NCBI GenBank assembly: GCA_029204225.1
Contig: CM055113.1
Span: forward strand, 5,124,915 to 5,188,914
Direction of reading: 5' to 3'
DNA from: Diphasiastrum complanatum
Lineage: Eukaryota > Streptophyta > Lycopodiopsida > Lycopodiales > Lycopodiaceae
DNA length: 64,000 bases
Positions 1 to 13,317 of the stretch are shown piece after piece. Each line of letters opens with the position of its first letter. Within the stretch, counting starts at the first letter, position 1. The notes beneath the pieces are model-generated. The model was not told the origin of the DNA, did no database searches, and saw only the letters and a program-made list of their open reading frames with translations. A program made the translations under genes and the position numbers.

Positions 1-8
1 CACTCTTT

Positions 9-236
9 TTAGCCTCTAGGTGTACTTAAAAGTCGATGTCCTTGATTCCTTTGAACATCCTGTAAATCAGATATATATGTAAATATTTCACTAGCATCTA
101 GAAAGAATCTAGAACCGTCTTTGATTACCATAACATCATCACCTATGACTTGCAAACCAATTTGCACCATGTTATGATTTTCCTCTAATGACTTCATCTC
201 TTTGACTTTGACACAAGGTGAAAAATTGTATTTCAA
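9..236 (-). CDS. Unrecognised 75-codon ORF, present in both blocks
   Basis: An open frame of 75 codons is repeated at 38117-38344 with three residue differences (Pro/His, Asn/Asp, Arg/Lys). I recognise no domain. It has no signal peptide or membrane segment, and is moderately charged with a VQIGLQVIGDDVMVIKDG segment. It lies in a retrotransposon-dense stretch, so it may be a fragment of an unidentified element. Three replacements among few total nucleotide changes do not suggest strong protein constraint. Confidence 0.2.
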   Translation of the reverse strand: MKYNFSPCVKVKEMKSLEENHNMVQIGLQVIGDDVMVIKDGSRFFLDASEIFTYISDLQDVQRNQGHRLLSTPRG

Positions 237-1376
237 ATCATAAAGTTTTAGTTACTGCCCTTTGACTGGACGTGTGTATCCACCGATTACCTATACTTTG
301 ACCGTGTGTATCTTTGTCCTTTGACCTTGTGTAGCCTTGGTAGATATCTTGTCCTTTGGATGTGGTCAACTTTTAATCCACCTATCCTTTTAGGGTTTTG
401 ATGCCCTAATTCCGTTTGTCAAGCGTTTTCCAACTATGATGGTTCTTCAAAATCTGAGTTTTTCTAGTCTTTGCCAACTTCTCTTTCTTCAATTTTTTCA
501 GATTTTGACTCTCAATCCAATGGCTGGTTCTACTCGTCATGGGTAGTCATTTCCTTACTGAATAACAAAACTCACAAAGAATGGTCAGCAAAAACTTGCA
601 ATGTATAACCAGCAAAACTCACTGATGGACAACAATCTCCTTATGGCGTGTTGGAAGCAAACTTGTCAATGAAATCCTCTTAGCCAAAGATCACGTAGTC
701 ATGTAGGTAGATATTCCCGAATAGTGGCCAGGTGTACGAACTGCTGCTTCAGGTGAGCAAGCAGATTCCTTGGCTAGCAATGTCCCTCCCGAACAATGTT
801 TGTCCTCCAACGATTTAGTGGAAACAAGTGATTCTAGTCAGTAGACCATACACGTGTAGCTTCAATGACTTTGCTGTCCTTGCAGCAATCTGCGATTTTC
901 AATAACTAGTGAGCAGCGACTCAATCAACTGCTGCAGGTGCATCGATCTGATCCAGTGGGGTTGCTAGGATCAGTTTAAAGAATGCAACAAGCTGTGATC
1001 TGCCTTATGTAGCAAATTTGTTACAACCTGTTGACTTCCAAACCTTGCATGCAAGCAATCTTCTTTCCATCAGCACCAGCTGTGTACTGCCAGTGATCTT
1101 CCTTGTAACATGCAACATCGAGGTCGGCTCGGGCTTCTTGATGCTATCTTGATCTTCCTTAGATCATCACGATCTTCCTGCATGAAAGCAAACAACAAAA
1201 CAGTAGTGATTTTCCGGCGTGCGTTAGCACAAACCTTGCTGTTTAACAGCAGTGATGATCTCCTAGAGAATATTCTCCAGCAGTAAACTAAATCAGCAGC
1301 TGTCCTTGCAGTCACTATTCTGTAGCGATCTTCAACAGTACTGAAGTTTCTTAACTTCAGCAATCTGATTACAATT

Positions 1377-1429
<53 letters not shown>

Positions 1430-1447
1430 ACTCCTCAATCAAACTGT
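237..1447. other. Stretch with no recognised gene, downstream of a Copia PBS
   Basis: On the minus strand this lies 3' of a Copia-type LTR and PBS, where leader and gag would be expected. A 104-codon minus-strand frame (1070-1384) starts just after a CT run, but it lacks Copia Gag signatures and the rest is full of stops on both strands. A (CT)n run occupies about 1385-1426. It is repeated at 38345-39533 with under 1% differences by eye, apart from the shorter CT run there. Confidence 0.5.
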
Positions 1448-1467
1448 GCTCTGATTAATAAATACCA
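1448..1467 (-). other. Interrupted tRNA-iMet-type primer binding site
   Basis: On the minus strand the LTR ends ...ctaaca and is followed directly by tggtat, then an 8-nt insertion, then cagagc. The Copia PBS complementary to initiator tRNA-Met is TGGTATCAGAGC, so both halves are present but split. The same split occurs in every copy of this LTR in the window. Confidence 0.55.
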
Positions 1468-1849
1468 TGTTAGAATTGTCCCAAGAGTAAGATAATCTTA
1501 TTAGCACTCACAAAATATGAAAAATAAGACAGAAAAATAATACAGATCTCGTAGTCAGTCACAACCATAGGAAGTCTTACCCAACAATCTGTGATTGTAG
1601 TAAATCTTTTATTGTTCCATACTAGAGAGGGGCGCAGGTACCCATTATATAGACTTTTTGCTGAAGCCTGGAGAGAATCATGTCAATCTGCTACAGCACA
1701 AAATAAAAATAGTGCACATGTTCATGCACATATACCATTGACTAGAGTCAAACTCTAACTTAGACTATCGCTACTGAGAATAAGCCCCTAATCATAGCAC
1801 GTAGACTTGGCCTTGATTATCCCATTTAAAATACCATTTGGGGGTAACA
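1468..1849 (-). mobile_element. Copia-type LTR (382 bp), 5' LTR of an eroded element
   Basis: On the minus strand it starts TGTTACCCCC and ends TTCTAACA, with TG/CA termini. A TATA-like tctatataatgg lies about midway (1645-1656) and a Met-type PBS follows the 3' end. The expected gag-pol downstream (to the left) is not recognisable. Copies with nearly the same sequence lie at 5777-6157, 9607-9987 and 39554-39935. No second LTR of this family is seen in the other orientation. Confidence 0.7.
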
Positions 1850-1929
1850 ATCAAACATTACTTGTCACAGTTGGTCTGTTACATCCGTTGAAATTTCCGA
1901 TAATAAATGGGAAAGAATTTCAATAAATT

Positions 1930-2325
1930 TGGGAAGAGTGATGATGCCATTTGGGTTGTGGTTGACAGGCTCATTGAGATGGCATAATTTATTCCAGCAA
2001 AGACTACTGTCAAGGTTTCAAAGCTTGCCAACTTTTCACTGAGAAGTTGTTCAGGCGGTTTTGTTTACCAAATGATATGGTTGGTCATCGTGATTTTAAG
2101 TTCGCAGACAAGTTTCAACAATCGGTCTTTGAAAGACTGGAAAATACTATTTATATAGCATTGTATGGTCACCTAGAATCCAATGGGCAGACCGAACTTA
2201 CCAACCAGTAGATGGAGGATATGCTTAGAGCATATGTCTCTAGGTGATAGGAAAATGTACTTCAATGATTGAGTTTGCATATCATAGTTGGAAGCACTCT
2301 GCAATTGGATTTAGTCCTATGATGT
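1930..2325 (+). pseudogene. Ty3-type integrase core relic
   Basis: Translation across several frames gives the Ty3 integrase core in order: WVVVDRL near 1945, FIPAKTT, a run matching the family's fixed-spacing segment, NGQTELTNQ near 2190, MEDMLRA, and EFAYHSWKHSAIGFSP near 2280. In-frame stops and at least one frameshift (gccaac here, gcccaac in block B) break it. Neither protease nor reverse transcriptase precedes it; it is an isolated piece next to a Copia LTR in the opposite orientation. In units 2 and 3 the first 350 bp is deleted and only the AYHSWKHS end remains. Confidence 0.75.
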
Positions 2326-2628
2326 AAATATTTTGAATTTGTATTTTAAATTCTTCTCAGTAGGACATATAGCAATTGTCAATAGACTGACTATTTTTTG
2401 AATTTCTTTTTGTAGCTATTTCTTTTTCATTTATTCTTTTTTATATTTTTAAATGGCTTGATTATGTAGAGGTTGACACGTGGGTTTTCTTTTGATGTGG
2501 CATGATGTTTGCCATTTTCAGGGTCTTCACTGTCATTGCATGCAAAGGTTGTTGTGGGTGAAACGCACATGATCGTCTGTTTTTGGAGGATTATGATCTC
2601 TGGAAAGACGTATACAATAGCAATAGAC

Positions 2629-3178
2629 TCAGATATCTGTCTGTCCTTTTTGGTATGAGTCAAGTTCTAAACGCTCCAACTTTAGTCTCAAATCTATGAA
2701 CAATCCGTTAAAGATCTCACCTCATCTAGAGCAGCTTCCTCATCTCTCACTTGTTGTTTAATTGAGCTATGATCCCTCATCGCCCCCAGATACTCCGTCT
2801 GAGCCGTTTCGGCTTGTTTTCGTGAGATCTAGAGTTGCAGTTGGAGCGATTTTGTTGCAAGTAGGAATGCAGGCGAATGATGACAAATCCTAGTAATAAG
2901 CTGAAACCTGCAGACACAAACGAATCAAATAAAATATCATCGCAGGAGGACATACGTGAGGGCTGAGAGAATGGATTAGAGTACGCACCCATCAAGCATG
3001 TTTCCTGAATCTGGGTCCAAAGATGAACTGATCCATGTGATGTTCGATCGTACCTTTGCAGATAATGCGAAATATCATAGAAGCCAGAATGACCAATAGA
3101 GTGGCAAAGATCATAAGTCCAATAGCAGTTCCTTGACGTGGGGGGGGGGTCCCCATCTTGACCACTCAATGCTTCCAA
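2629..3178 (-). pseudogene. BAP31-like ER membrane protein, two-exon fragment (module unit 1)
   Basis: Read on the minus strand, a hydrophobic segment (TAIGLMIFATLLVILASMIF) is followed by a loop ending ETCLMG at 2989, an 81-bp intron with GT..AG ends (2988-2908, acceptor tctgcag), and an exon starting FSLLLGFVIIRLHSYLQQ. Spliced, the junction reads LMG-FSLLLG, matching the plant BAP31 pattern of a membrane segment followed by a coiled coil. Known BAP31 proteins have three membrane helices and act in ER protein sorting. Here the first helix is absent, a frameshift separates the second helix from the loop, and a 4-nt deletion after LQQ (relative to the copy at 27631-27961) destroys the coiled-coil frame. 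This is a non-functional fragment. The family call rests on motif order only. Confidence 0.5.
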
Positions 3179-3328
3179 TGTTTGTGAATAAATTTATGTG
3201 ATCCATTGTATTTGAGTTTTAAAGTCTAATTTGATTTATTTTAAATTGATTTAAGACTTGTTTTATGTGATTGATAAATCAATAAGTCTATTGGCCTTTA
3301 AGATTTTAAAACACCCTCCCTTGAGGTT

Positions 3329-4270
<942 letters not shown>

Positions 4271-5140
4271 GTTATCTTCTTTGAGCTGATAGCTCAAATT
4301 TAAGCATAGGACAAAATTGTAAAAATTTTGCTTTTGTTTTGGCATAGCTTCTAGACACAATAAAAATTGATATGCTTGTGTTCAAAATAATTAATTGGAA
4401 TTTTTTTTTATTTACTTATTTTCATATTTATACTGATTTCTGAAGTTGCCATGTATTTAACAAATACCTAATTAAAACGCAAACGTAGTTTTAATGAATT
4501 AATAAGGTAGATGCGTTTCAGGTTTAATCTATATGTGGTGGCTCTGTCCGTGATAGGCACGTGGATTCTCTCTTGCATTCCTGCATGCATTCATGTAGTG
4601 ATGTGCGCATGGATTCTCTAGTGCATTCCTACATGCAGATGCATTCCTATGGTGGCTTTTGGCCTTGCCTTGCTTTGCAAGGAGGACTTAGCATTCATGT
4701 TAAAGATTGAACTACTTGTGTTGTGATTTCCATTTTAAAGACATAAGTAAATATTTTCAATTTGTATTTTAAATTTCTCTCAATAGGACATGTGGCAATT
4801 ATAAATAGATTGACTTTTTCTTAGATTTTTTTTGTAGCTATTGCAGTTTCTTATTTTCTTTTTTAAATATTTAAATATATTTTGGTTGAGGGTGCTTGAT
4901 TATGTAGAGGTTGACACGTGGGTTTTCTTTTGATGTGTCATGATGTGGCCTTCCAGTCCGAGTTCACGTTTTTTGCCATTTTCAGGATATTCTCTGTTTC
5001 GCCATCACATTTCTCGTTTCTTGCCATTTTCAGGGTCTTCACTGTCGTTGCATGCAAAGGTTGTTGTGGGTGAGACACACACGATCGGCTATTTTTGGAG
5101 GATTATGATCTCTAGGAGGACGAATACAATAGCAATAGAC
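4271..5140. other. AT-rich non-coding stretch, 3' flank of second BAP31-like fragment
   Basis: No gene is seen. From about 4539 (ggtggctctgtccg) rightwards it is homologous to the 3' flank of the captured fragment at 27011-27961, and from about 4745 also to 2320-2630 in the same unit. It is therefore a diverged internal duplicate of the BAP31-like 3' untranslated and downstream region. Confidence 0.55.
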
Positions 5141-5517
5141 TCAGATATTTGTCTGTCCTTTTTGGTATGAGTCAAGTTCTAAATGCTCCAACTTTAGTCT
5201 CAAATCCATGATCAATCTGTTAAAGATCTCACCTCAGCTAGAGCAGCTTCCTCATTTATGACTTTTTGTTTAACTGAGCTATGCACGCTCATCACCCGCA
5301 GATACTCTGTCTGATCCATTTCGGCTTGCTTTCGTGAATCTGGAGTTGCAGTTGGAGCGATTTTGTTTCAAGTAGGAATGCAGGCGAGTGATGACAACTC
5401 CCAGTAATAAGCTGAAACCTGCAGCACAAACGAATCAGATAAAATATCATCGCAGGAGGACATACACGAGGGCTGAGAGAATGGATTAGAGTACCCACCC
5501 ATCAAGCATGTTTCCTT
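5141..5517 (-). pseudogene. BAP31-like last-exon fragment, second copy in unit 1
   Basis: This copy of the last exon (5418 down to the stop region at 5141), the ~80-bp intron and 19 bp of the preceding exon (CATGCTTGATGG) stops abruptly at 5517, where unrelated sequence begins. It is diverged from the copy 2.5 kb to the left in the same module and carries the same type of frame damage after the membrane segment. It is one of ten fragments of this gene in the window. Confidence 0.5.
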
Positions 5518-5776
5518 CAAGGCAAGTAGTTACTTATGGGACATTGAGAATTCTCAAGGCCTTCATTGGGTGCTCAAGCCCACGGCACTTTCTTGTGCAT
5601 GGCTTGCGAACTAAACATTCTGCAACACCCACCTCCCTACTGCCAACACTCACCAGCGATCTTCAACAGTACTGAAGTTTCTTAACTTCAGCAATCTGAT
5701 TACAATTCTCTCTATCTCTCTCTCTCTCTCTCTCATAGACTCCTCAATCAAACTGTGCTCTGATTAATAAATACCA

Positions 5777-6157
5777 TGTTAGAATTGTCCCAAGAGTAAA
5801 ATAATCTTATTAGCACTCACAAAATATGAAAAATAAGACAGAAAAATAATACAGATCTCGTAGTCAGTCACAACCATAGGAAGTCTTACCCAACAATCTG
5901 TGATTGTAGTAAATCTTTTATTGTTCCATACTAGAGAGGGGCGCAGGTACCCATTATATAGACTTTTTGCTGAAGCCTGGAGAGAATCATGTCAATCTGC
6001 TACAGCACAAAATAAAAATAGTGCACATGTTCATGCACATATACCATTGACTAGAGTCAAACTCTAACATAGACTATCACTACTGAGAATAAGCCCCTAA
6101 TCATAGCACGTAGACTTGGCCTTGATTATCCCATTTAAAATACCATTTGGGGTAACA
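5777..6157 (-). mobile_element. Copia-type LTR copy in unit 2
   Basis: Copy of the LTR at 1468-1849, with the same TG/CA ends, TATA-like motif and split Met-type PBS (5757-5776). It differs by a few bases and one missing G in the terminal G run. Confidence 0.7.
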
Positions 6158-6585
6158 ATCAAACATTACTTGTCACAGTTGGTCTGTTACATCCGTTGAA
6201 ATTTCCGATAATAAATGGGAAAGAATTTCAATAAATTATCATAGTTGGAAGCACTCTGCAATTGGATTTAGTCCTATGATGTAAATATTTTGAATTTGTA
6301 TTTTAAATTCTTCTCAGTAGGACATATAGCAATTGTCAATAGACTGACTGTTTTTTGAATTTCGTTTTGTAGCTATTTCTTTTTCATTTATTCTTTTTTA
6401 AATATTTAAATGGCTTGATTATGTAGAGGTTGACACGTGGGTTTTCTTTTGATGTGGCATGATGTTTGCCATTTTCAGGGTTTTCACTGTCATTGCATGC
6501 AAAGGTTGTTGTGGGTGAAACGCACATGATCGGCTGTTTTTGGAGGATTATGATCTCTGGAAAGACGTATACAATAGCAATAGAC

Positions 6586-7135
6586 TCAGATATCTGTCTG
6601 TCCTTTTTGGTATGAGTCAAGTTCTAAACGCTCCAACTTTAGTCTCAAATCTATGATCAATCCGTTAAAGATCTCACCTCATCTAGAGCAGCTTCCTCAT
6701 CTCTCACTTGTTGTTTAATTAAGCTATGCTCCCTCATCGCCCCCAGATACTCCGTCTGAGCCGTTTCAGCTTGTTTTCGTGAGATCTGGAGTTGCAGTTG
6801 GAGCGATTTTGTTGCAAGTAGGAATGCGGGCGAATGATGACAAATCCTAGTAATAAGCTGAAACCTGCAGACACAAACGAATCAAATAAAATATCATCGC
6901 AGGAGGACATACGCGAGGGCTGAGAGAATGGATTAGAGTACGCACCCATCAAGCATGTTTCCTGAATCTGGGTCCAAAGATGAACTGATCCATGTGATGT
7001 TCGATTGTACCTTTGCAGATAATGCGAAATATCATAGAAGCCAGAATGACCAATAGAGTGGCAAAGATCATAAGTCCAATAGCAGTTCCTTGACGTGGGG
7101 GGGCGGTCCCCATCTTGACCACTCAATGCTTCCAA
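6586..7135 (-). pseudogene. BAP31-like two-exon fragment (unit 2)
   Basis: Same layout as 2629-3178: membrane helix segment, loop ending LMG, 81-bp GT..AG intron, FSLLLG exon, and the same 4-nt deletion after LQQ. It shares substitutions with unit 3 (Pro in place of Leu after the second helix, Leu for Pro near the end) that separate units 2 and 3 from unit 1 and block B. Confidence 0.5.
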
Positions 7136-7282
7136 TGTTTGTGAGTAAATTTATGTGATCCATTGTTTTTGAGTTTTAAAGTCTAATTTGATTTATTTTA
7201 AATTGATTTAAGACTTGTTTTATGTGATTGATAAATCAATAAGTCTATTGGCCTTTAAGATTTTAAAACACCCTCCCTTGAG

Positions 7283-7392
<110 letters not shown>

Positions 7393-7785
7393 CCCCCCCT
7401 AGTGGATGATGGGATTCGCTCCACCTGTACCTGTAGTCGTAAACGAATGTAGCATACAGCTCTCCGTTGTTCTACATTCTCAAAGTTTGCGTGTTCCCCT
7501 GATGTGGCAAAAAGTCGATTATGCTCCTAGTTATACTGCGTTCTCCAAGTGTGCTTCTTCCCCTAATGTGGCAATAGAAAAGAGTGATTATATAGCACAG
7601 ATTGACCTCTATCTTCAAACGAATTCACATCCCAGGATGGCTGTCAATGAAACTAACTCCTACCACAATAACCACAAATGCTTCACCACTATCTTTTGTG
7701 TCAGCAGCTTTTGGTTCTTCTTCTCTATTGTCAACGACTCTTTCTCTCTCTTTTCTGGTGCATGACAAGAGTAGCTTCAGCTCGA

Positions 7786-7925
<140 letters not shown>

Positions 7926-8970
7926 GCTGGTGGATGATGGGATTCTTGAGAGCCGAGCGACCTTCACAGAAAGAGAGAGAGAGAGAGATTTTGATTGGTT
8001 TTTGATTTAGAAGGTATCATGAACATCAACAGTTTCAATATATATCCAATCACAACCTTTGATCTTAATGCATATCTATGTTTTACAATGTGCCACGTGG
8101 TTATCTTCTTTGAGCTGATAGCTCAAATTTAAGCATAGGACAAAATTGTAAAAATTTTGCTTTTGTTTTGGCATTGCTTCTAGACACAATAAAGTTTTTG
8201 TTATGCTTGTGTTCAAAATAATTAATTGGAATTTTTTTTTATTTACTTATTTTCATATTTATACTGATTTCTGAAGTTGCCATGTATTTAACAAATACCT
8301 AATTAAAACGCAAACGTAGTTTTAATGAATTAATAAGGTAGATGCGTTTCAGGTTTAATCTATATGTGGTGGCTCTGTCCGTGATAGGCACGTGGATTCT
8401 CTCTTGCATTCCTGCATGCATTCCTGTAGTGATGTGCGCATGGATTCTCTAGTGCATTCCTACATGCAGATGCATTCCTATGGTGGCTTTTGGCCTTGCC
8501 TTGCTTTGCAAGGAGGACTTAGCATTCATGTTAAAGATTGAACTACTTGTGTTGTGATTTCCATTTTAAAGACATAAGTAAATATTTTCAATTTGTATTT
8601 TAAATTTTTCTCAATAGGACATGTGGCAATTATAAATAGATTGACTTTTTCTTAGATTTTTTTTGTAGCTATTGCAGTTTCTTATTTTCTTTTTTAAATA
8701 TTTAAATATATTTTGGTTGACGGTGCTTGATTATGTAGAGGTTGACACGTGGGTTTTCTTTTGATGTGTCATGATGTGGCCTTCCAGTCCGAGTTCACGT
8801 TTTTTGCCATTTCAGGATATTCTCTGTTTCGCCATCACATTTCTCGTTTCTTGCCATTTTCAGGGTCTTCACTGTCGTTGCATGCAAAGGTTGTTGTGGG
8901 TGAGACACACACGATCGGCTATTTTTGGAGGATTATGATCTCTAGGAGGACGAATACAATAGCAATAGAC

Positions 8971-9347
8971 TCAGATATTTGTCTGTCCTTTTTGGTATGA
9001 GTCAAGTTCTAAATGCTCCAACTTTAGTCTCAAATCCATGATCAATCTGTTAAAGATCTCACCTCAGCTAGAGCAGCTTCCTCATTTATAACTTTTTGTT
9101 TAACTGAGCTATGCTCGCTCATCACCCGCAGATACTCTGTCTAATCCATTTCGGCTTGCTTTCGTGAATCTGGAGTTGCAGTTGGAGCGATTTTGTTTCA
9201 AGTAGGAATGCAGGCGAGTGATGAAAACTCCTAGTAATAAGCTGAAACCTGCAGCACAAACGAATCAGATAAAATATCATCGCAGGAGGACATACACGAG
9301 GGCTGAGAGAATGGATTAGAGTACGCACCCATCAAGCATGTTTCCTT
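8971..9347 (-). pseudogene. BAP31-like last-exon fragment, second copy in unit 2
   Basis: Equivalent of 5141-5517 with a few substitutions shared with unit 3 and block B. Confidence 0.45.
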
Positions 9348-9606
9348 CAAGGCAAGTAGTTACTTATGGGACATTGAGAATTCTCAAGGCCTTCATTGGG
9401 TGCTCAAGCCCACGGCACTTTCTTGTGCATGGCTTGCGAACTAAACATTCTGCAACACCCACCTCCCTACTGCCAACACTCACCAGCGATCTTCAACAGT
9501 ACTGAAGTTTCTTAACTTCAGCAATCTGATTACAATTCTCTCTATCTCTCTCTCTCTCTCTCTCATAGACTCCTCAATCAAACTGTGCTCTGATTAATAA
9601 ATACCA

Positions 9607-9987
9607 TGTTAGAATTGTCCCAAGAGTAAAATAATCTTATTAGCACTCACAAAATATGAAAAATAAGACAGAAAAATAATACAGATCTCGTAGTCAGTCA
9701 CAACCATAGGAAGTCTTACCCAACAATCTGTGATTGTAGTAAATCTTTTATTGTTCCATACTAGAGAGGGGCGCAGGTACCCATTATATAGACTTTTTGC
9801 TGAAGCCTGGAGAGAATCATGTCAATCTGCTACAGCACAAAATAAAAATAGTGCACATGTTCATGCACATATACCATTGACTAGAGTCAAACTCTAACAT
9901 AGACTATCACTACTGAGAATAAGCCCCTAATCATAGCACGTAGACTTGGCCTTGATTATCCCATTTAAAATACCATTTGGGGTAACA
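9607..9987 (-). mobile_element. Copia-type LTR copy in unit 3
   Basis: Copy of 1468-1849 and 5777-6157 with the split PBS at 9587-9606. Confidence 0.7.
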
Positions 9988-10415
9988 ATCAAACATTACT
10001 TGTCACAGTTGGTCTGTTACATCCGTTGAAATTTCCGATAATAAATGGGAAAGAATTTCAATAAATTATCATAGTTGGAAGCACTCTGCAATTGGATTTA
10101 GTCCTATGATGTAAATATTTTGAATTTGTATTTTAAATTCTTCTCAGTAGGACATATAGCAATTGTCAATAGACTGACTGTTTTTTGAATTTCGTTTTGT
10201 AGCTATTTCTTTTTCATTTATTCTTTTTTAAATATTTAAATGGCTTGATTATGTAGAGGTTGACACGTGGGTTTTCTTTTGATGTGGCATGATGTTTGCC
10301 ATTTTCAGGGTTTTCACTGTCATTGCATGCAAAGGTTGTTGTGGGTGAAACGCACATGATCGGCTGTTTTTGGAGGATTATGATCTCTGGAAAGACGTAT
10401 ACAATAGCAATAGAC

Positions 10416-10965
10416 TCAGATATCTGTCTGTCCTTTTTGGTATGAGTCAAGTTCTAAACGCTCCAACTTTAGTCTCAAATCTATGATCAATCCGTTAAAG
10501 ATCTCACCTCATCTAGAGCAGCTTCCTCATCTCTCACTTGTTGTTTAATTAAGCTATGCTCCCTCATCGCCCCCAGATACTCCGTCTGAGCCGTTTCAGC
10601 TTGTTTTCGTGAGATCTGGAGTTGCAGTTGGAGCGATTTTGTTGCAAGTAGGAATGCGGGCGAATGATGACAAATCCTAGTAATAAGCTGAAACCTGCAG
10701 ACACAAACGAATCAAATAAAATATCATCGCAGGAGGACATACGCGAGGGCTGAGAGAATGGATTAGAGTACGCACCCATCAAGCATGTTTCCTGAATCTG
10801 GGTCCAAAGATGAACTGATCCATGTGATGTTCGATTGTACCTTTGCAGATAATGCGAAATATCATAGAAGCCAGAATGACCAATAGAGTGGCAAAGATCA
10901 TAAGTCCAATAGCAGTTCCTTGACGTGGGGGGGCGGTCCCCATCTTGACCACTCAATGCTTCCAA
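10416..10965 (-). pseudogene. BAP31-like two-exon fragment (unit 3)
   Basis: Identical in predicted translation to the unit 2 fragment at 6586-7135, with the same intron and the same frame damage. This supports a recent duplication of unit 2 into unit 3. Confidence 0.5.
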
Positions 10966-11112
10966 TGTTTGTGAGTAAATTTATGTGATCCATTGTTTTT
11001 GAGTTTTAAAGTCTAATTTGATTTATTTTAAATTGATTTAAGACTTGTTTTATGTGATTGATAAATCAATAAGTCTATTGGCCTTTAAGATTTTAAAACA
11101 CCCTCCCTTGAG

Positions 11113-11216
<104 letters not shown>

Positions 11217-11609
11217 CCCCCCCTAGTGGATGATGGGATTCGCTCCACCTGTACCTGTAGTCGTAAACGAATGTAGCATACAGCTCTCCGTTGTTCTACA
11301 TTCTCAAAGTTTGCGTGTTCCCCTGATGTGGCAAAAAGTCGATTATGCTCCTAGTTATACTGCGTTCTCCAAGTGTGCTTCTTCCCCTAATGTGGCAATA
11401 GAAAAGAGTGATTATATAGCACAGATTGACCTCTATCTTCAAACGAATTCACATCCCAGGATGGCTGTCAATGAAACTAACTCCTACCACAATAACCACA
11501 AATGCTTCACCACTATCTTTTGTGTCAGCAGCTTTTGGTTCTTCTTCTCTATTGTCAACGACTCTTTCTCTCTCTTTTCTGGTGCATGACAAGAGTAGCT
11601 TCAGCTCGA

Positions 11610-11756
<147 letters not shown>

Positions 11757-12802
11757 TGCTGGTGGATGATGGGATTCTTGAGAGCCGAGCGACCTTCACA
11801 GAAAGAGAGAGAGAGAGAGATTTTGATTGGTTTTTGATTTAGAAGGTATCATGAACATCAACAGTTTCAATATATATCCAATCACAACCTTTGATCTTAA
11901 TGCATATCTATGTTTTACAATGTGCCACGTGGTTATCTTCTTTGAGCTGATAGCTCAAATTTAAGCATAGGACAAAATTGTAAAAATTTTGCTTTTGTTT
12001 TGGCATTGCTTCTAGACACAATAAAGTTTTTGTTATGCTTGTGTTCAAAATAATTAATTGGAATTTTTTTTTATTTACTTATTTTCATATTTATACTGAT
12101 TTCTGAAGTTGCCATGTATTTAACAAATACCTAATTAAAACGCAAACGTAGTTTTAATGAATTAATAAGGTAGATGCGTTTCAGGTTTAATCTATATGTG
12201 GTGGCTCTGTCCGTGATAGGCACGTGGATTCTCTCTTGCATTCCTGCATGCATTCCTGTAGTGATGTGCGCATGGATTCTCTAGTGCATTCCTACATGCA
12301 GATGCATTCCTATGGTGGCTTTTGGCCTTGCCTTGCTTTGCAAGGAGGACTTAGCATTCATGTTAAAGATTGAACTACTTGTGTTGTGATTTCCATTTTA
12401 AAGACATAAGTAAATATTTTCAATTTGTATTTTAAATTTTTCTCAATAGGACATGTGGCAATTATAAATAGATTGACTTTTTCTTAGATTTTTTTTGTAG
12501 CTATTGCAGTTTCTTATTTTCTTTTTTAAATATTTAAATATATTTTGGTTGACGGTGCTTGATTATGTAGAGGTTGACACGTGGGTTTTCTTTTGATGTG
12601 TCATGATGTGGCCTTCCAGTCCGAGTTCACGTTTTTTGCCATTTCAGGATATTCTCTGTTTCGCCATCACATTTCTCGTTTCTTGCCATTTTCAGGGTCT
12701 TCACTGTCGTTGCATGCAAAGGTTGTTGTGGGTGAGACACACACGATCGGCTATTTTTGGAGGATTATGATCTCTAGGAGGACGAATACAATAGCAATAG
12801 AC

Positions 12803-13179
12803 TCAGATATTTGTCTGTCCTTTTTGGTATGAGTCAAGTTCTAAATGCTCCAACTTTAGTCTCAAATCCATGATCAATCTGTTAAAGATCTCACCTCAGC
12901 TAGAGCAGCTTCCTCATTTATAACTTTTTGTTTAACTGAGCTATGCTCGCTCATCACCCGCAGATACTCTGTCTAATCCATTTCGGCTTGCTTTCGTGAA
13001 TCTGGAGTTGCAGTTGGAGCGATTTTGTTTCAAGTAGGAATGCAGGCGAGTGATGAAAACTCCTAGTAATAAGCTGAAACCTGCAGCACAAACGAATCAG
13101 ATAAAATATCATCGCAGGAGGACATACACGAGGGCTGAGAGAATGGATTAGAGTACGCACCCATCAAGCATGTTTCCTT
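12803..13179 (-). pseudogene. BAP31-like last-exon fragment, second copy in unit 3
   Basis: Equivalent of 5141-5517. The surrounding sequence is nearly identical to block B 43149-43525. Confidence 0.45.
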
Positions 13180-13317
13180 CAAGGCAAGTAGTTACTTATG
13201 GGACATTGAGAATTCTCAAGGCCTTCATTGGGTGCTCAAGCCCACGGCACTTTCTTGTGCATGGCTTGCGAACTAAACATTCTGCAACACCCACCTCCCC
13301 ACTGCCAACACTCACCA

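Noticed and set aside
1070-1384. Minus-strand 104-codon frame as Copia Gag
   Set aside because: Position after LTR and PBS fits, but there are no Gag motifs and the open frame partly reflects the CT run.
2989-3180. Intron with donor AAAG|GTACGA at 3053 in the BAP31-like fragment
   Set aside because: It would join the second membrane helix directly to FSLLLG and skip the LMG-ending loop; the donor after ATGG at 2988 gives the family-like LMG-FSLLLG junction instead.
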